From positions 2,692,001 to 2,756,000 of the forward strand of contig NC_132985.1 in NCBI RefSeq assembly GCF_047496725.1: a stretch of 64,000 nt of DNA. The letters are read 5' to 3'. The DNA is from Anoplolepis gracilipes (lineage: Eukaryota > Arthropoda > Insecta > Hymenoptera > Formicidae). Below the pieces are notes generated by a model. The model saw only the letters and a program-made list of their open reading frames with translations. It searched no databases and had not been told where the DNA came from. Of this stretch, positions 1 to 13,112 are shown one piece after another (within the stretch, counting starts at the first letter, position 1; the number at the start of each line of letters is the position of its first letter). Position numbers and translations under genes: made by a program.

Positions 1-762
1 TTTTTTGGATAAAGGGCTGCTTCTATAAATATACTTTTTGCTTGATTCGGTTTTAAACTGCGATTTTTAGTCAACATTGAAATTGTTTTTAGATTATTTT
101 AGACTTTTCTAATGTTTTAATTAGTAAAAGATGTTTTCAATTATTGCTGCAAGTATCGAATAAACATCGAAATGATTATATTATTATTAATCCTCTATGC
201 CATTAAAGTACGAGAGGGAAATAAGGGTGACGGCAGGAGGGGGAAGGATAGAAGCAGGTCCAGGCTAGCCCAGGCTAGTTTATCTCGAGTATAGTTATAC
301 CCCGATACACATATACGGTGCGGAGGCATAAATAGACGACGGTTCCCGTGGCGGTCGTTCGGCAATGCCTCGTGAGGGCCATGAGCCGATCAACGTTTTG
401 CCCCAGAATATAAAATATACCGGGTAGCCGGCGTAACTCTTATGTTCCGTACAGAGCGGGGTTTGCGTTGACTGGTTGGCCTCTCTCCCCACGGCAGGAG
501 GATTTGAATCCGCATGTACCGGGCGATAGAAAAGGCAGGCTGGCAGACACGAATGCCTTCCCCTTTCCCCTCCTCTACCCCCACGCAGTTAAAATATTGC
601 CGGAGTTATTCGCGCGAGTGTGGAAAACGTAGCCATGGAGAAGGGACGGCAGCTTCCCGGGGGTGGAGGTAGGGTTGATATTGAATATGATGATATCCCG
701 ACGCCGCAGCGCGGACTACCGCTACCACCCTCTTATTCGCCCTTCACGATACATACGACACA

Positions 763-820
<58 letters not shown>

Positions 821-2631
821 CTCTCGTGGCCGCTGTGTAACAGCGAACATCCGAAACACACACGTGCGCCCCCACATGGTGTGTCCACGCCCGCGTTGTA
901 CACGCTGGCGTTTTACCGTCCTCCTTACGTCGCGGTATAGCACATGTGTCATCTCGTGCGAGGAAAGGGGGGGGGGGATTAGGGGAAATTGACGTATGCG
1001 TGTGCTGTCCTTCTCTGTCTCTTATTTTCCGACACCATTCGTCTCCGTCTGTCTCACCGCGAAGAGAAACGACACGAGACGTCACGTGTTCCTTTACTTT
1101 GTGATTTTTTTTTCTTTGCAGTACCCTTAATCATCTTCTCATAAGGGCGGAGGTGTATACACGATGAGCGATCGGCCGTACTACCATCGGGGATGTTCCG
1201 GTATGTATGTCGGAGGAGGGGAAGGATTCCGTTGGCTAATTGAGCGTGAACCGTCCAAGTGCCCGAGGGAGTGCGAAGGGTATGCGTCGGCACTTGATAA
1301 CGATCGGGATCAACCTGCTACGATCGACGTTGTTGATGTCTACACGTTAATGATAATTTAAGTGCATTTAATGTCTAAATGATAATTTTTTTAATTTATA
1401 TTAAAAAGTTTACGCAAAGAAGACGCTCACGAGAGAACAAAAAAATGAGAATCTTGATTATTTTGAAAATTTATTTTAATATTTTTTTGCAATGAATCAC
1501 AAAGACACAAACTAAATAAATTACGATATCCTAAATAGCTATAGAATTATGTAATTAATGCATTGTGTTATTATGTTTATTTTATTTAAAATCAAGTAAA
1601 AAATATTAACTAATTTGCATGTGAAGGACAATCTATATTAATAAATTAGAAGATAATATTAGTTATCTCAATATTTCTGCAATTTAATTAAGCATGCGTA
1701 TATGCAATATTTCGTTACATCTATGAAACTGTAAACTCAGTAATTCGAATCGATTTTAAATTTCAATATTTTTCAAGATGTATAGAACACAATTTTGTCT
1801 TATTTTTAGCATTATATAGAATTGCAATTTTATCAACATTCTATAAATTTCTATAAATATAAAATATTTTTAATTTTAATAACGATTATTCTATGATATT
1901 TTTACGAATATATTTTATATTTATAACATACATGTATATAATAGAACATAGAGATACAATTTTTTGTTTTTTTCGAATCGATTAACACACAGATAAAGAC
2001 CATTGTGGAAGAATTACACTTTGAAGCGGTCAAGTTTTTGGTTTATATGTCATATATATGTTGCCTTTAGATTGAGAATCCTCATTCTCTCGTGACCGCG
2101 GGTTCTTCGCCCTACAACTTCCTTTCCCGCGCTCTCCGACGGTTCGACGCATTTTTTAAATTCCTCCCCGTAGGCGACCTACGCCGAGAGAATCGCTTCA
2201 AACGACTTTCCGGGCGCGCCGTTTCAAACGGAGACACGTTCGACACCACGTGTTTCTTCACTTCGGCCCTGTGATTTTCCAGCCGCGAAAGCAAACACGC
2301 ACAGCTGTCAACTTCACCGCAATGATACTCGGGGAAAGGTAACGCAACATCCGCAGGCGATCGAGAAGTAGGATGACAAAATACGTATTTAGAAGTATAA
2401 TAACAATATATCCCTTTGTTCCGAAACAATACGGATGAGAAGAGAGAGAGAAAAATACAAATTAAAGACAAAGTAGCGGAAAATGGAGTAAATGCAGATT
2501 GAATATAATTTAGTAATTCATTTTGAATAATAGACACATAACTGACATTGATATATTTTATGTTGAATGTCGTAAATATTTAAAATAATATTCTGCATAA
2601 TATTAATATGTAAAAAATATACTGAACTTAC
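1..2631 (-). other. HGTX intron 2 (partial), no gene seen
   Basis: This lies downstream of the exon 2 donor in the direction of HGTX transcription. It is mostly AT-rich, with two GC-richer islands at about 200-1350 and 2090-2340 that carry short chance ORFs and a (TC)n tract. No homeodomain exon or other coding exon is recognisable. The islands may be conserved regulatory DNA, but the sequence alone does not show it. Confidence 0.6.
764..816. repeat. (TC)n microsatellite
   Basis: A nearly pure CT tract in HGTX intron 2. The Ser-Leu-rich reading frames across it come only from the repeat. Confidence 0.9.
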
Positions 2632-2742
2632 ATGTATGTAATCTTGCTCGCCATGCGAGAGGATCGCTGACTAGACCCTGAAGACCCGGCCAGTAGACAG
2701 CGGGGTGCCGTGGTTCCGTTCTTTGTTGAAATTGCCCGATAC
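2632..2742 (-). CDS. HGTX: Nkx6/HGTX homeobox protein, coding exon 2 (internal, 111 bp)
   Basis: A small internal exon with acceptor TTTCCCAG and donor GTAAGT, both clear on the minus strand. It starts and ends in phase 1, so it joins in frame to exon 1 through a split Gly codon and leaves one base for exon 3. The translation contains YWPGLQGLVSDPLAWRARL, the insect form of the Nkx6 block that in vertebrates reads IFWPGVMQSPPWRDARL and lies just before the homeodomain. No homeodomain (no WFQNRR-type sequence on the minus strand) occurs between this exon and position 1, so the DNA-binding exon or exons lie past the left edge. The gene is therefore partial in this window. Confidence 0.9.
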
Positions 2743-2881
2743 CTGGGAAAATATATAAATAAATACTTTCACATTTATATATCTGCGTATACGAATTTGG
2801 CTTAAGATTCTTAATCCAAAATTCAATTTGCACAAATCAATAACCGCATTCTTCCTTCGTGCATAATAATAAAAATAATAT

Positions 2882-2884
<3 letters not shown>

Positions 2885-2929
<45 letters not shown>

Positions 2930-2932
2930 GTA
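2885..2932. repeat. (AT)n microsatellite
   Basis: A pure AT tract just upstream of HGTX exon 2 (within intron 1). Confidence 0.9.
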
Positions 2933-3761
2933 TGTGTAATAGTATTCTTTTTAATGATAAGGTGCAAACAAATATTATTGCATGTTAACAACATACTGAA
3001 TTTTAATCTTTAAAAAAAATTGCAGTAATGCGGAAAATAAATTTAATTTTTTAAGAAAAATCTGTATATATTGCATATAATATTAATAACGCGATTTAAT
3101 CGCGATTTAATCGCGATTTTAATAACGAGATTGATGTATATTTAACTGATATTGCGGGATTAGAAAAGAGTACAACGGACATATGCTTTGGTTCGATCGT
3201 CAATACAGATAATGATATTGGATTTATGATAATTTAGATAGCAGCACATATATTGAGGCAATAATCGAAAGAAGCCGTAAAATGCAACGGCGAGATGTAG
3301 AATGTGAGCATGCGTTTACTGACGGAATAAAACAGCTTTCTCGGATCGATCGCCAGCCAAGCCATACCCATTTTTCCACGTAAAGCGCTTTATTAAGCTT
3401 CAGTTTTTTTTCTACATCTATGCGATTTATTTCATATCATTTTTATCATTCGCAATTTTCATACAACTCGCATCCGCCCGTAATGTGCAAGCGGAATTTA
3501 AATGCCGCAATTTTATAAGCCGCACCATCTCACAACAGATTTTAATCTCACTCTTTTTTACAAAATAATTAAACGGCAAATTCAGAAAATTACAAATGAC
3601 CTCATTATAATATTATAAATAGTTATAATTTTATCTTCGGCTTTTAAATTATAAGATCTTCAAAGAAAGAAGATTTCTTAATACGCTTTAATTATGAAAA
3701 TGACAATCATTTACGTAGTAAATTACTATTTAAATTCAATTCGTGATAAACATACTGACAG

Positions 3762-3765
<4 letters not shown>

Positions 3766-3800
<35 letters not shown>
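3766..3800. repeat. (AC)n microsatellite
   Basis: A pure CA tract in HGTX intron 1. Confidence 0.9.
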
Positions 3801-3802
<2 letters not shown>

Positions 3803-6800
3803 TGAAATCTATATATGAAAAAATTGTTGGAATATCAGGCGGAATATTTTAACTATTTAACTCGAGCTAGATATTTTAGCTTGATAAAATTTATATCTAT
3901 ATTGAATCTGATATTTTCGTCTGGATTATCAGCGACTGCACACTTGTAGACACATATACAGGATGCCAAATTCATTCGCAGCCTCGAGAGAGGTTTCTCC
4001 TTGGCAGTTATCGCTATACGGAAACCTTAATGATCCGATCTCTCGAACGCGAGAAATTAGTCGACTTAAGCCGGGGCTCTGTGCGAAAGAACGACAGCTG
4101 GGAAATCAAATCGGTAAATATCGGTCATCGAGATTTTACGACCGATTTTTTGTGGATTAAGGGAGATTAGATTGATCAGCGACACGTTCTCCTCTCATCG
4201 ATCGCGAAATGCGCGAATCGAATAAAAGACATGCCAAGAATTATTATTGTTCACTTTTCTAAGATTTATTATTCACTTGTCGTCTTTATTAAAAAAATTA
4301 GTATGCCATTTATGTAGCATATACCATATACATGCTTTCAAAAAGTGATTATTGTTTTTTCCAAAAACATTCTGTTATACTATATACATTTTTTTATTTA
4401 GTTTTTTTACTATAGAAAAACATATAATAGTATTTTATTTTTGGGCTAATTTCGTTATAAAAAATTATCTGAAATAATTATACGATTATTCAAAAATTTC
4501 AAAAGATGGATATTGCTTTTTGCACGAGATTGTAAGTTATTGGACAATAAATTCCTCCTTCACGAGTTTTTTTTTTTTTTGTGAATCTTACGTAGGATGA
4601 TATTACTCTCATAATTTTCAGTATTAAAAATCTAACGAGCTACTTTTATATTGCAATTTCGAAGGATTATCTGTATTCATGTTTAATTGATCGTCACCAG
4701 ATAATAGCCCATGTATTCTCAACGTCTTTCTCGTAATGTTTTCCCTGAGACATTCACGATACGACGTCGTTTACTATAGAAGATACTAATCATTCAGCGA
4801 TCGACGACACTCTCTACATTCAGAAATTGGTCATAATCGCAACTGAAAGGATGATTTGGCTCCTGTTACGTGGGCGCTTAATTCGTTTCGGGTGCGTGTT
4901 TCTCTCGCCTATCTATGCTTGTTTGTCCGAACAATAAAGCGTCATTTCCATTTTATCCCGTCGTCGACGACGGGAATGGATGGGAATACTTCGGTCCGAT
5001 ACGATCGTCCGATCGCCGCTCCTTTTGTCCTTTACGCCGAAATCAGACGGAATTTATAGGATCATAAACGACTAAACCCGCACACGCTCATCAACAAAAA
5101 TGCCTACGAGCATGCTCTTTGTCTGCGAGTCCACGTGGCGAAGGAAAGTAGAGAAGAGGTGAGTTCTTCTCTCGAGTCTTAAACGGACCCCCGGCACGCG
5201 CTTTTACGACGCTCGAGAACGCGCGGACGCTGTGTGAATCGGCCAATTAAAAGTGTTTAAAAACGTGTATACATGATGTTAGCGAACCCTCAATCTTTAT
5301 CCTAATTGCAGAAGTTTTGATGAATCGGGCAATCAATTTTTTGCAGAAGATTTTGAGATAAATCATTATTTCACCCGTAACTTTTGAAAATTCAGTGGTA
5401 AATCTTAGTTAATTATTCCAATTAAACTATAATTCTACAAAAATTCACTTGAGAGATCAATTAAAAGAATAGGATAGCTTTTACATCTATTCAGAACTTC
5501 GAAGTTAGTTTTTAAGGATCTTTATATTTACTGAGGAAATTTACTGATATGTTATTATTTTCAAAAAAGATCTCTAAATTGAAGACTGGAACGTTTATCT
5601 TATGTATATACATGATACATCTCGTAATTCGTCGGATTACTACTGATCAGAAAAACACGACGCGCATATGATTGTAAGTCATAAATATTTGAAGCACTGT
5701 CGCGATGAATAAGGCACGTGACGTCCACGGTCGATGGACGTCCCGGCGAAATATTTATCATTTAATACCGCACATTTTGATGGGCTTTTTGTCATTTATA
5801 CAGCGACGACCGGCAGTCTCGCGCACGTCCGGCGAGAATTTAATTAATGACCACCGGTGTAAAGTGTGTGCAAACGCGAGAGATCGATCGATATCAGATG
5901 TCAATTAGCGGCGCGCGTTGCGAATCGCATAATCGCGATGACGACAGTGTGATAACGTAAAAAAAAAAGAAGAGAGATCCTCGCATGAGCTTTGTAAAAT
6001 ACAAGATTGATTACTGAATATTTTCTCTAGAAATTTCTGCATATAAATAATATCTCTTTTTGTGACAAATAATTTTAATAAATTATTTTATTCATATATA
6101 CGAGAAAGAGAAAGAGTCGCGTAATTATATCACAAAGACAAAAGCACAAAAAAGAGACCGAGTTATGTATATTTAATTTGTACACACAAAGATGTATTTA
6201 AAGACACATTCAATAATAAATGTGACCAGAGTACGAGCCAAAGAGATGGAGCGCATTTATAAAATTTTTATAATGTAACGATATTTTTTTTAATTTATTT
6301 ATTAAAGCACTTTACTTAATCGAAGAAGAACGTAGATGCCGCCAATATATTTGCATATTATATTGATATCAATAAAACACGATGTTTTAATATCGAAACA
6401 TATATAAAGAGAAATATATGTATATATATATATATATATATAATGAATGTAGTGTGGAATACACACACATACATTCGCGGTGGTCGTCTATTCCAACAGA
6501 GCGAAATTTGCGCGCAGCACGTCGTAAATACGAGCTGCGCTACTGTCGTATTTGTAATCGACGTAATCAGTCTAATACGACAATGAAGTCGGTTACCCAT
6601 TAAACCGTTATTGAAACCGTATACGATTACGCGAATTACGGCAGTAGTTTCGACGTACACCATTGCGAGAGACATGCTTACTAAAACGCTTAGGTATATG
6701 CAACGCGTCAATTGGAAACGCACAAATATCGCACAAATGCGTTTGACACGATTACACAGTACGATATATATGACTATTTTATTTCGTCATGCTGAAATTC

Positions 6801-9364
6801 TGTTTCATTACTAAATATATACATCGTTTGAAAATACTGAATAATTTTGTTTCGACATACTCGTATAAAATATTCAAAAAGATGTTAGAGTTTATAAATA
6901 AATATTACTATATGTAAGATTAAGTATATATTAGAACCGTGTAGAAAAAAACTACGTAAAATCCAGTTCAATTATTAAATCATTTAGCATTTTTCAAGAT
7001 TTAGTTCATTTGATCGTACGTAACACAAATAAATTTGTCGAAGAAGATTTTCTCTTCTCTATCGATTGCCTTAGTAGAATGGGCTCCAAATTTATTCACC
7101 AAATAAGTACGCTTATTTCGAGCGACGGGATTTTAAGAGTCTCTTAACGCAATTAGCAAAGACAATTCAATCGCACATGAATCTTTGGACTTTCATAAAT
7201 TTTCTTGTTCTATAAAAGGTACGTTATTTGATAAAAAGTGTGAGAAAAAAATTTAGCGAGATTTGTGCTTAAAAAGGGGGATGAAAACGCCGAAATTTAC
7301 GATATAGAAACCAAAGCAGATGTTGCACAATATTTCCGAGGTTTCTATTACAGGCGATAAAAAATGAAAGACACACGTGAGAAGACACATAGGGGCGCGT
7401 TGAGTAGTTTCTTTTCTAGGATGATGTGAATATCTGCTTTCAGGATAAACATACCGCCTCATGATATTCGATTCGGATGTGTGAACATTGCTCTATTATA
7501 ACATGTACTCTTATATAGGACGATTTAATTTTAGTATACCAAATATCTGATTTGAATTTTTGCGATATTAAGTTTAACATTAAATTTATTATTTATTTTT
7601 AAAATAACAATCAGAGATATATTTTCCCTTATAACTTGTGGAATAGCAATTTTAAAAATGAATCGCGAAGCAACAACGGTAATAATTCTGCGCTGTTTCA
7701 TCAACGTTGCAAAAATCCGTGAGATGTAATTCGTCATGAAGAACGATACAAGAACGTAACCGCGATATTTTTGCAGCGAGGTTTTCAAAATTGAATTGCT
7801 TTGCGCACACGTTGCGTCGCATCCCGATACGGGCTTTTATTTTTTATTTTTTTTTTTTTGCAGGAATGAAGAAATAAATGATATTTATGACGAGCTGTTT
7901 TAGTGCGGTCGCGGTGCTATAGCGCGATTTACTATTATCTTTATTTTTCGGACATCTTTTCATACGCGACATAAAATTTCTACGAATACACATTTATCGC
8001 TATTTTTTTTATCATCGTCGTATTGTTCTACTCGGCGTTCGCTGCCGTAGTTTATCGTAATGCAATCTTTTTGTACGTCCAACCGCAAGTGGAGCAAGTC
8101 TCACGCGTTCTCTCGCACAAATCCGAATTCGCCAGCAAGCCACGTACGAGCATGGTCGTCAGTTGGTTAACCCGCAATATCCTAACTTCCGCTCGTATAT
8201 GGTCGCCCTATTTGGCCATCACATAATTCGCGTTTTATTGTAAATACAATCATCTGTGGTATACTATTATATATCGTTGGTTTATTTTTTTTCTTTTATT
8301 TTTTTTCCTTTACATATGATTCAATTTAAAACTCTGTTCTTAAAAAATTGATAAAAATAAGATAGACAAGAAAAGTTTAATGATAAACGCGAATAGTAAT
8401 GATCTACAAATTTTTATCTTCCCATAATGATTTAATCAGATTTCATAATTATATAATTATTTGATAATCGTGAAAAAAAATCCGAAAAAATATAAAGAAT
8501 ATAACTGATTGTGGGAAGTATATAATGCGTGGAAACTTTGATATATTCGAATAAATATAACAATCTGCCTTTTTCTAAATTCCAACACTCTTAATCAAAT
8601 TGTTATTATAATTCTAAAGTTAATATTTTTAACATGAAAAATAAAAACGAGCGTTATCGCAAAGAAATAAAATTAACTGTGAATTATTATTGCTTTTATT
8701 GTTAGCTCAAAGTTTTAAAGTGTCGGAACTTGTCACGTTATCTTCGAGTCACTATATTACATTCGCAGATATCATATTATTGCATGATATTGAATTCGCG
8801 ATGCCATGATTAACACATTTCGACATGCGAAACTAATAAATCGCGAATATATTAGCGCGCGCTGCTTAGCGATTCGTTATTGCAAAGCATAATCGCGCTC
8901 TGTCGGGAGCGAATCATTTAGAAATTTAATGTCATGAATGTTAAGTAACGCCCCTCGTTTGCGTCGCTCGTTAATGTACCGGGGGAGCAGGTAATTCGGT
9001 AAGCATAAATTTTAGAGCCACCGCGTTTCCGGTCAATATTTCAATCATAGCATGTTCTTATTCGTATTTTTATTTTTTTTTTTATTGCCGTTTCTATTTC
9101 AAACCAACCATGCTGTTTATAGTAATTAAAAATTGAATAAAAAATATAACACCAACATTTAATCGATAATTCTATGATAATTATTTCACAATGAAAGAAT
9201 TTTGGCAGTTATTTGTGTTACTCGTTTAATTACAATTATTAGATAAAATTTTATAGATAAAAGGTATTTATATTCACAATATTCGAGGAAAATTGTTTGA
9301 ATTATGATATCTGCATTATTTCACATGTTCCAAGAGTTTTGAAGATTAATATTTACTATATTAA

Positions 9365-9370
<6 letters not shown>

Positions 9371-9413
<43 letters not shown>
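9371..9413. repeat. (TA)n microsatellite
   Basis: A pure TA tract in HGTX intron 1. Confidence 0.9.
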
Positions 9414-9417
<4 letters not shown>

Positions 9418-10317
9418 TTTTACATTCTATCAAATCAATATATTTTTTGATTGGCAATCAGGTAACGTTCGGTAAAAGGAGTGATAAAGTTATTTTATCG
9501 GATTATAGATTATAGAGCGTGATACCGACGTTTATGAATTAAACCCACGTCTCCCGATATTACCGCGATATTGTACGACACGTTATTTGTGAGCAACTTC
9601 ATAATACGACCCTATCTTCCCTTCATTGTAACATCGACCCTCCGATAATTCTAAAATTGATGTATGAATACACCACACACTTCCGATAGCCGAAGAATAC
9701 AAAATAATATGTAAAAAATTTTTTAAAAATAAAAACATTCGAAAAATGTGATCTCCAAAAATAATTCATAATTTTTCATTTTATGGTAGATATTCTTCGA
9801 AATGCTTACTGTTAAAAATAATAATTATTTTAACTTGTGTTAAACATCGATTCTAAATAATTGTGTTTTATGACTTAATCTTTTGATTGATATTATTGAG
9901 ATAAAAACTCCAATTATATTAATTATGTATTTTTTTTCAACTCGAGCATTAATATAATGACAAATCATTTAGTGTCGAGAATCAGTAATGCACTCTGCAT
10001 CATACTTTTGTATTTAGCTTGACGTATACACGTGGAGTTGAGCGTTGCACGATGGCACTCTTGAACGTGACATCTTTTCACAAGATTTCAAGGCGATGAC
10101 AAATGTCTTCTGCTTTGTGGCACGTCATCCAATGGAAAAGTTATTATGCATCATTTGCAACATCACAAACGAAGCCTTGATGACATAGATTACCGACAAT
10201 AAAATATGAGGAAACGACATTCTAAAAGTGAATCGAAAGCGTGCATTTACGTCAAAGAATATATTTCAAAAAACAGAGATCTTCTATTATATAAACTTAA
10301 TGATATATCTTCAACTC

Positions 10318-10323
<6 letters not shown>

Positions 10324-10351
<28 letters not shown>
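10324..10351. repeat. (GA)n microsatellite
   Basis: A pure GA tract in HGTX intron 1. Confidence 0.85.
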
Positions 10352-11833
10352 CGAATTTAAAAAAACCGAATCTTTGAAATTGATATAATGTTTGGTTATT
10401 TCAGCAGCATTCAATAACATTTTTATTACTTTTGGATTCTACAATCAATTATTATATATATTTTTATGATTTTTATTTATGTAGATTTTTACTCTCTTGC
10501 TCTAAGCTCTTGCTTAATAACTTAAGAATTGCGATTGAATTATATCTCTGTTCGTTAAACTGAAATGGGTTAAAATAGGCGATAGTGATTCGCGCGAATC
10601 GAAGCGGAAAATCAGACTTCGGCTATGTAAATCCGTGAATTATACGCCAGCCGCGATCGTATCGAATGCAGAGATAGTTTCGTAATAGATTCGTAACTCC
10701 TAGTCGCGCTTTCGTCTGGCCCGCGGTTGTTCGATCGACCATCCCTTGGTAATTCTACGATTAATGCGTTCAATCCGTCCCGCATTACACGCGCGCTATC
10801 GCAGCACGCGACGATTTGCGTGGAGAACACAATCGGTTTCCCACCGATTTTCTATTGCGTAAACGCGCGAATGGCGAATTTGTTACCGTTACAGATGTTA
10901 CTAATATCTACGAGCATCAATTATTCTTGACATTAATCTTCCGACGCAACGTTTGCGATGTGATTTTAAACAATATTTCTACAGAAGAACTGTGTTTGTT
11001 AGTTATTTTACCCCCACCGTTTATCAAAATCAAGCTGTCGTGAGAAAATTTAAATTGTTTGAATTAAGTTTTTGTATTGTAGAAAAATATGATATGCATA
11101 CGGTTTATCGCGACAAAATGCTATGAATCATTAATATATTTGTTATCAAAACCTTTTGCATCAAATTCCCAATATATTTCGACTTCTCAAGGGTATTTTA
11201 TAATTAAAAAATCGTAACCACGTCTTCGATTTACACGATTTCATAAACCGTTGTTTATTTTAATCGCCGGATGAGAGGGATAAGCCGAAATAAAGCATCT
11301 CAATTTCAATCAATTTATTAGAATTTAATTCAACGCGCGAACAGACCGGCAAACACACGAGTTTCTCCAGTTTCGCGATAATGAAAGTCGTGCGAAAAAT
11401 TAATTACGCGAAATCTACCGAGCGTTCTATTCTAAGAAAAGATGTTTTAAAACGCGCGTTACTCCCGGCGAAATCGACAGTGATCTCTCGTCCAGGAAAT
11501 CTCGATATTCCGCGAAAAATGTGACCCGTAACAAAAACGGCTTGATTCTATTTTGACAGCGAATCACGAATCGACACCGCGTTATTTGTCTCAATTTTAA
11601 CTGTTTCCCTATGTCAAAAAACCTTATAAACAATGATAATCTTCGTCTTTATAATAGAACGCTTTATTTGCGAGAACGTTTGAGAAGTTGAAATATTATA
11701 ATTAACGTACTTGCTTGGACAAAAATAAATAATAGTGCAATTGTTATAGCTATAATTACAAGTGTCATATCATTTTTGACTGAGACTCACAAGTAACAGT
11801 AAGTTTTATGTTAAACGTTACCAATGATTCTAT

Positions 11834-11857
11834 AAAAAAAAAAAAAAAAAAAAAAAA
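11834..11857. repeat. Poly(A) run
   Basis: A run of 24 A bases in HGTX intron 1, about 425 bp from exon 1. It could be the tail of an old retroposed insert, but no element was recognised next to it. Confidence 0.7.
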
Positions 11858-12281
11858 GCTTGAGTTGAAATGAAGAACCACACATCATCTGTGCATATCA
11901 TATTTATATATATTTCCAAATTTAATTCTACGTGCAGATTAGATGTTTATGAGATATATTAGATATAATTGAGACGAAATATCTTTTCATACAAGTGGTA
12001 TATTTGATTAATCTCAAGTATACATATATCTTGATTTTTTTCTCATTAACAAGTTAAATTTTTAATACCGATTATAGTTCTCAGAGCAATATTTCTCAGA
12101 AATATCCGAGAATGTCGAAAGATTTCTCAGTAGCGCAGAGTATTTATTTTATATTTAATATTGAAATTATTTAAACATGAGAGACTCACGTCATAATAAT
12201 ATTTTCAAATCTCCGTTTATGATATCGAGCGTTTATGTTTATCTTATCAGGATTAAAGGCGGTTAACCGCGGGTGTGTAAC

Positions 12282-13098
12282 CAAGTTTACTGAACTCGGG
12301 AAGACGGTAATACGCACCCGAGGACGCGGTGAAGCCGGCGTGCATGGCGTACCGCGGTGCGGCCATGTGCTGGGGATGCGGTGCCGGCGGGAGGGCGGCG
12401 TGCGACGCCGGAACCGTTGCTTGAGGGTGGACCGTCGCCGTCGGTCTCGAGAGTATTGTGTCGATGCCGTGGGGGTTACTGCCGACGGAGGTGATGGACG
12501 TCGCCGGGCTGTGTTTGCCGCTACCGGTGGGCGACGATTGACCCTGGGTGATAGTAGAGAGCGGCGGTACCGTGATACGCGACAACTGGATACCGCCTTG
12601 CTGCTGATGCGAGGTATGATGCTGTTGTTGGTGCGATTGTTGCTGCTGCTGCTGTTGATGTTGCTGCTGCTGCTGCTGCTGCTGCTGTTGTGTCTGTTGC
12701 TGCTGCTGCTGTTGATGACTCCTCTCCGCCATAGAATGGAGCGCTGCCAGCGGCTGGCTACCGAGCATGCCGCCACCAGCTGCGCTCAAATTGAGGAACT
12801 GCAGAACGTGGGGCGCGGCCGCGGGGAAATCGTGAAGCCAGGGTGGTCGCGGAGGTGGTGGCGAATGGCTCGAAGCGGGCGGTGGTGAACACGAGCCCAG
12901 CGAGGAGCCCGCGGACGAGCTGCGATCGCCCTGGTCCAGGTGATGATTGTTGTTGCGTCGGTGCGCGTCACTGAGCGACGACGACATGTTCTCGGCGATC
13001 TCGAGTCCGCCGCCCTCCGGCGTGGAGCGCGATGGCGGGTCCGGGCAAGCGTCTCCGCTGTCGGCGCAGGCCTTGCCGCTGGTCAGAGAACATACCAT
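12282..13098 (-). CDS. HGTX: Nkx6/HGTX homeobox protein, coding exon 1 (N-terminal 272 residues)
   Basis: This exon encodes the amino-terminal part of an NK-6 class homeodomain transcription factor, a nuclear regulator of motor neuron and axon patterning in insects. The motif PLAALHSMAE (residues 116-125) and the motif PHGIDTILSRP (209-219) match the two conserved N-terminal blocks of vertebrate Nkx6 proteins; the second is the eh1/TN-like block thought to bind Groucho. Residues 129-167 are a glutamine-rich tract broken by T, H and S. The rest is Ser/Pro/Ala-rich and probably disordered. The ATG at 13098-13096 has a purine at -3 and G at +4; M38 is an alternative internal start. The frame stays open to a weak donor, CTTG then GTTACA, ending after one base of a Gly codon (phase 1), which fits exon 2 exactly. 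The homeodomain is not in this exon. Family call is firm; the exact donor is inferred from phase. Confidence 0.9.
12619..12717 (-). repeat. CAG/CAA repeat coding the HGTX glutamine tract
   Basis: CTG/TTG triplets on the plus strand read as CAG/CAA on the coding strand, with interrupting codons for His, Thr and Ser. Glutamine runs of 7, 10 and 7 residues are separated by single T or H residues. Such tracts commonly vary in length between individuals. Confidence 0.9.
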
Positions 13099-13112
13099 CT
13101 CGCACCACGCAT
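13083..13112 (-). promoter_or_regulatory. Candidate upstream ORF overlapping the HGTX start codon
   Basis: An ATG 14 bases before the HGTX start opens a 9-codon frame (MRGARWYVL) that ends with TGA 13 bases inside the main coding sequence, in another frame. If the mRNA leader covers it, ribosomes starting there would have to reinitiate or leak past to make HGTX. Transcription of this stretch is assumed, not shown. Confidence 0.35.

Larger units (their letters stand above)
2743..12281 (-). other. HGTX intron 1 (9.5 kb), no gene seen
   Basis: This is the long intron between HGTX coding exons 1 and 2. It is AT-rich with several islands of higher GC at roughly 4850-5060, 5690-5960, 6470-6700, 8010-8230, 8860-9030 and 10570-10900. 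The ORFs in these islands are 60-75 codons long, lack relatives I recognise and overlap in several frames, so I read them as chance. Long first introns with GC islands in developmental homeobox genes often hold enhancers; that is an inference here. The intron also has (AT)n, (CA)n and (GA)n tracts listed separately. Confidence 0.65.

Noticed and set aside
12235..12888. 217-codon plus-strand ORF over HGTX exon 1
   Set aside because: It is the antisense shadow of the HGTX exon; its Leu-rich stretch is the complement of the CAG tract.
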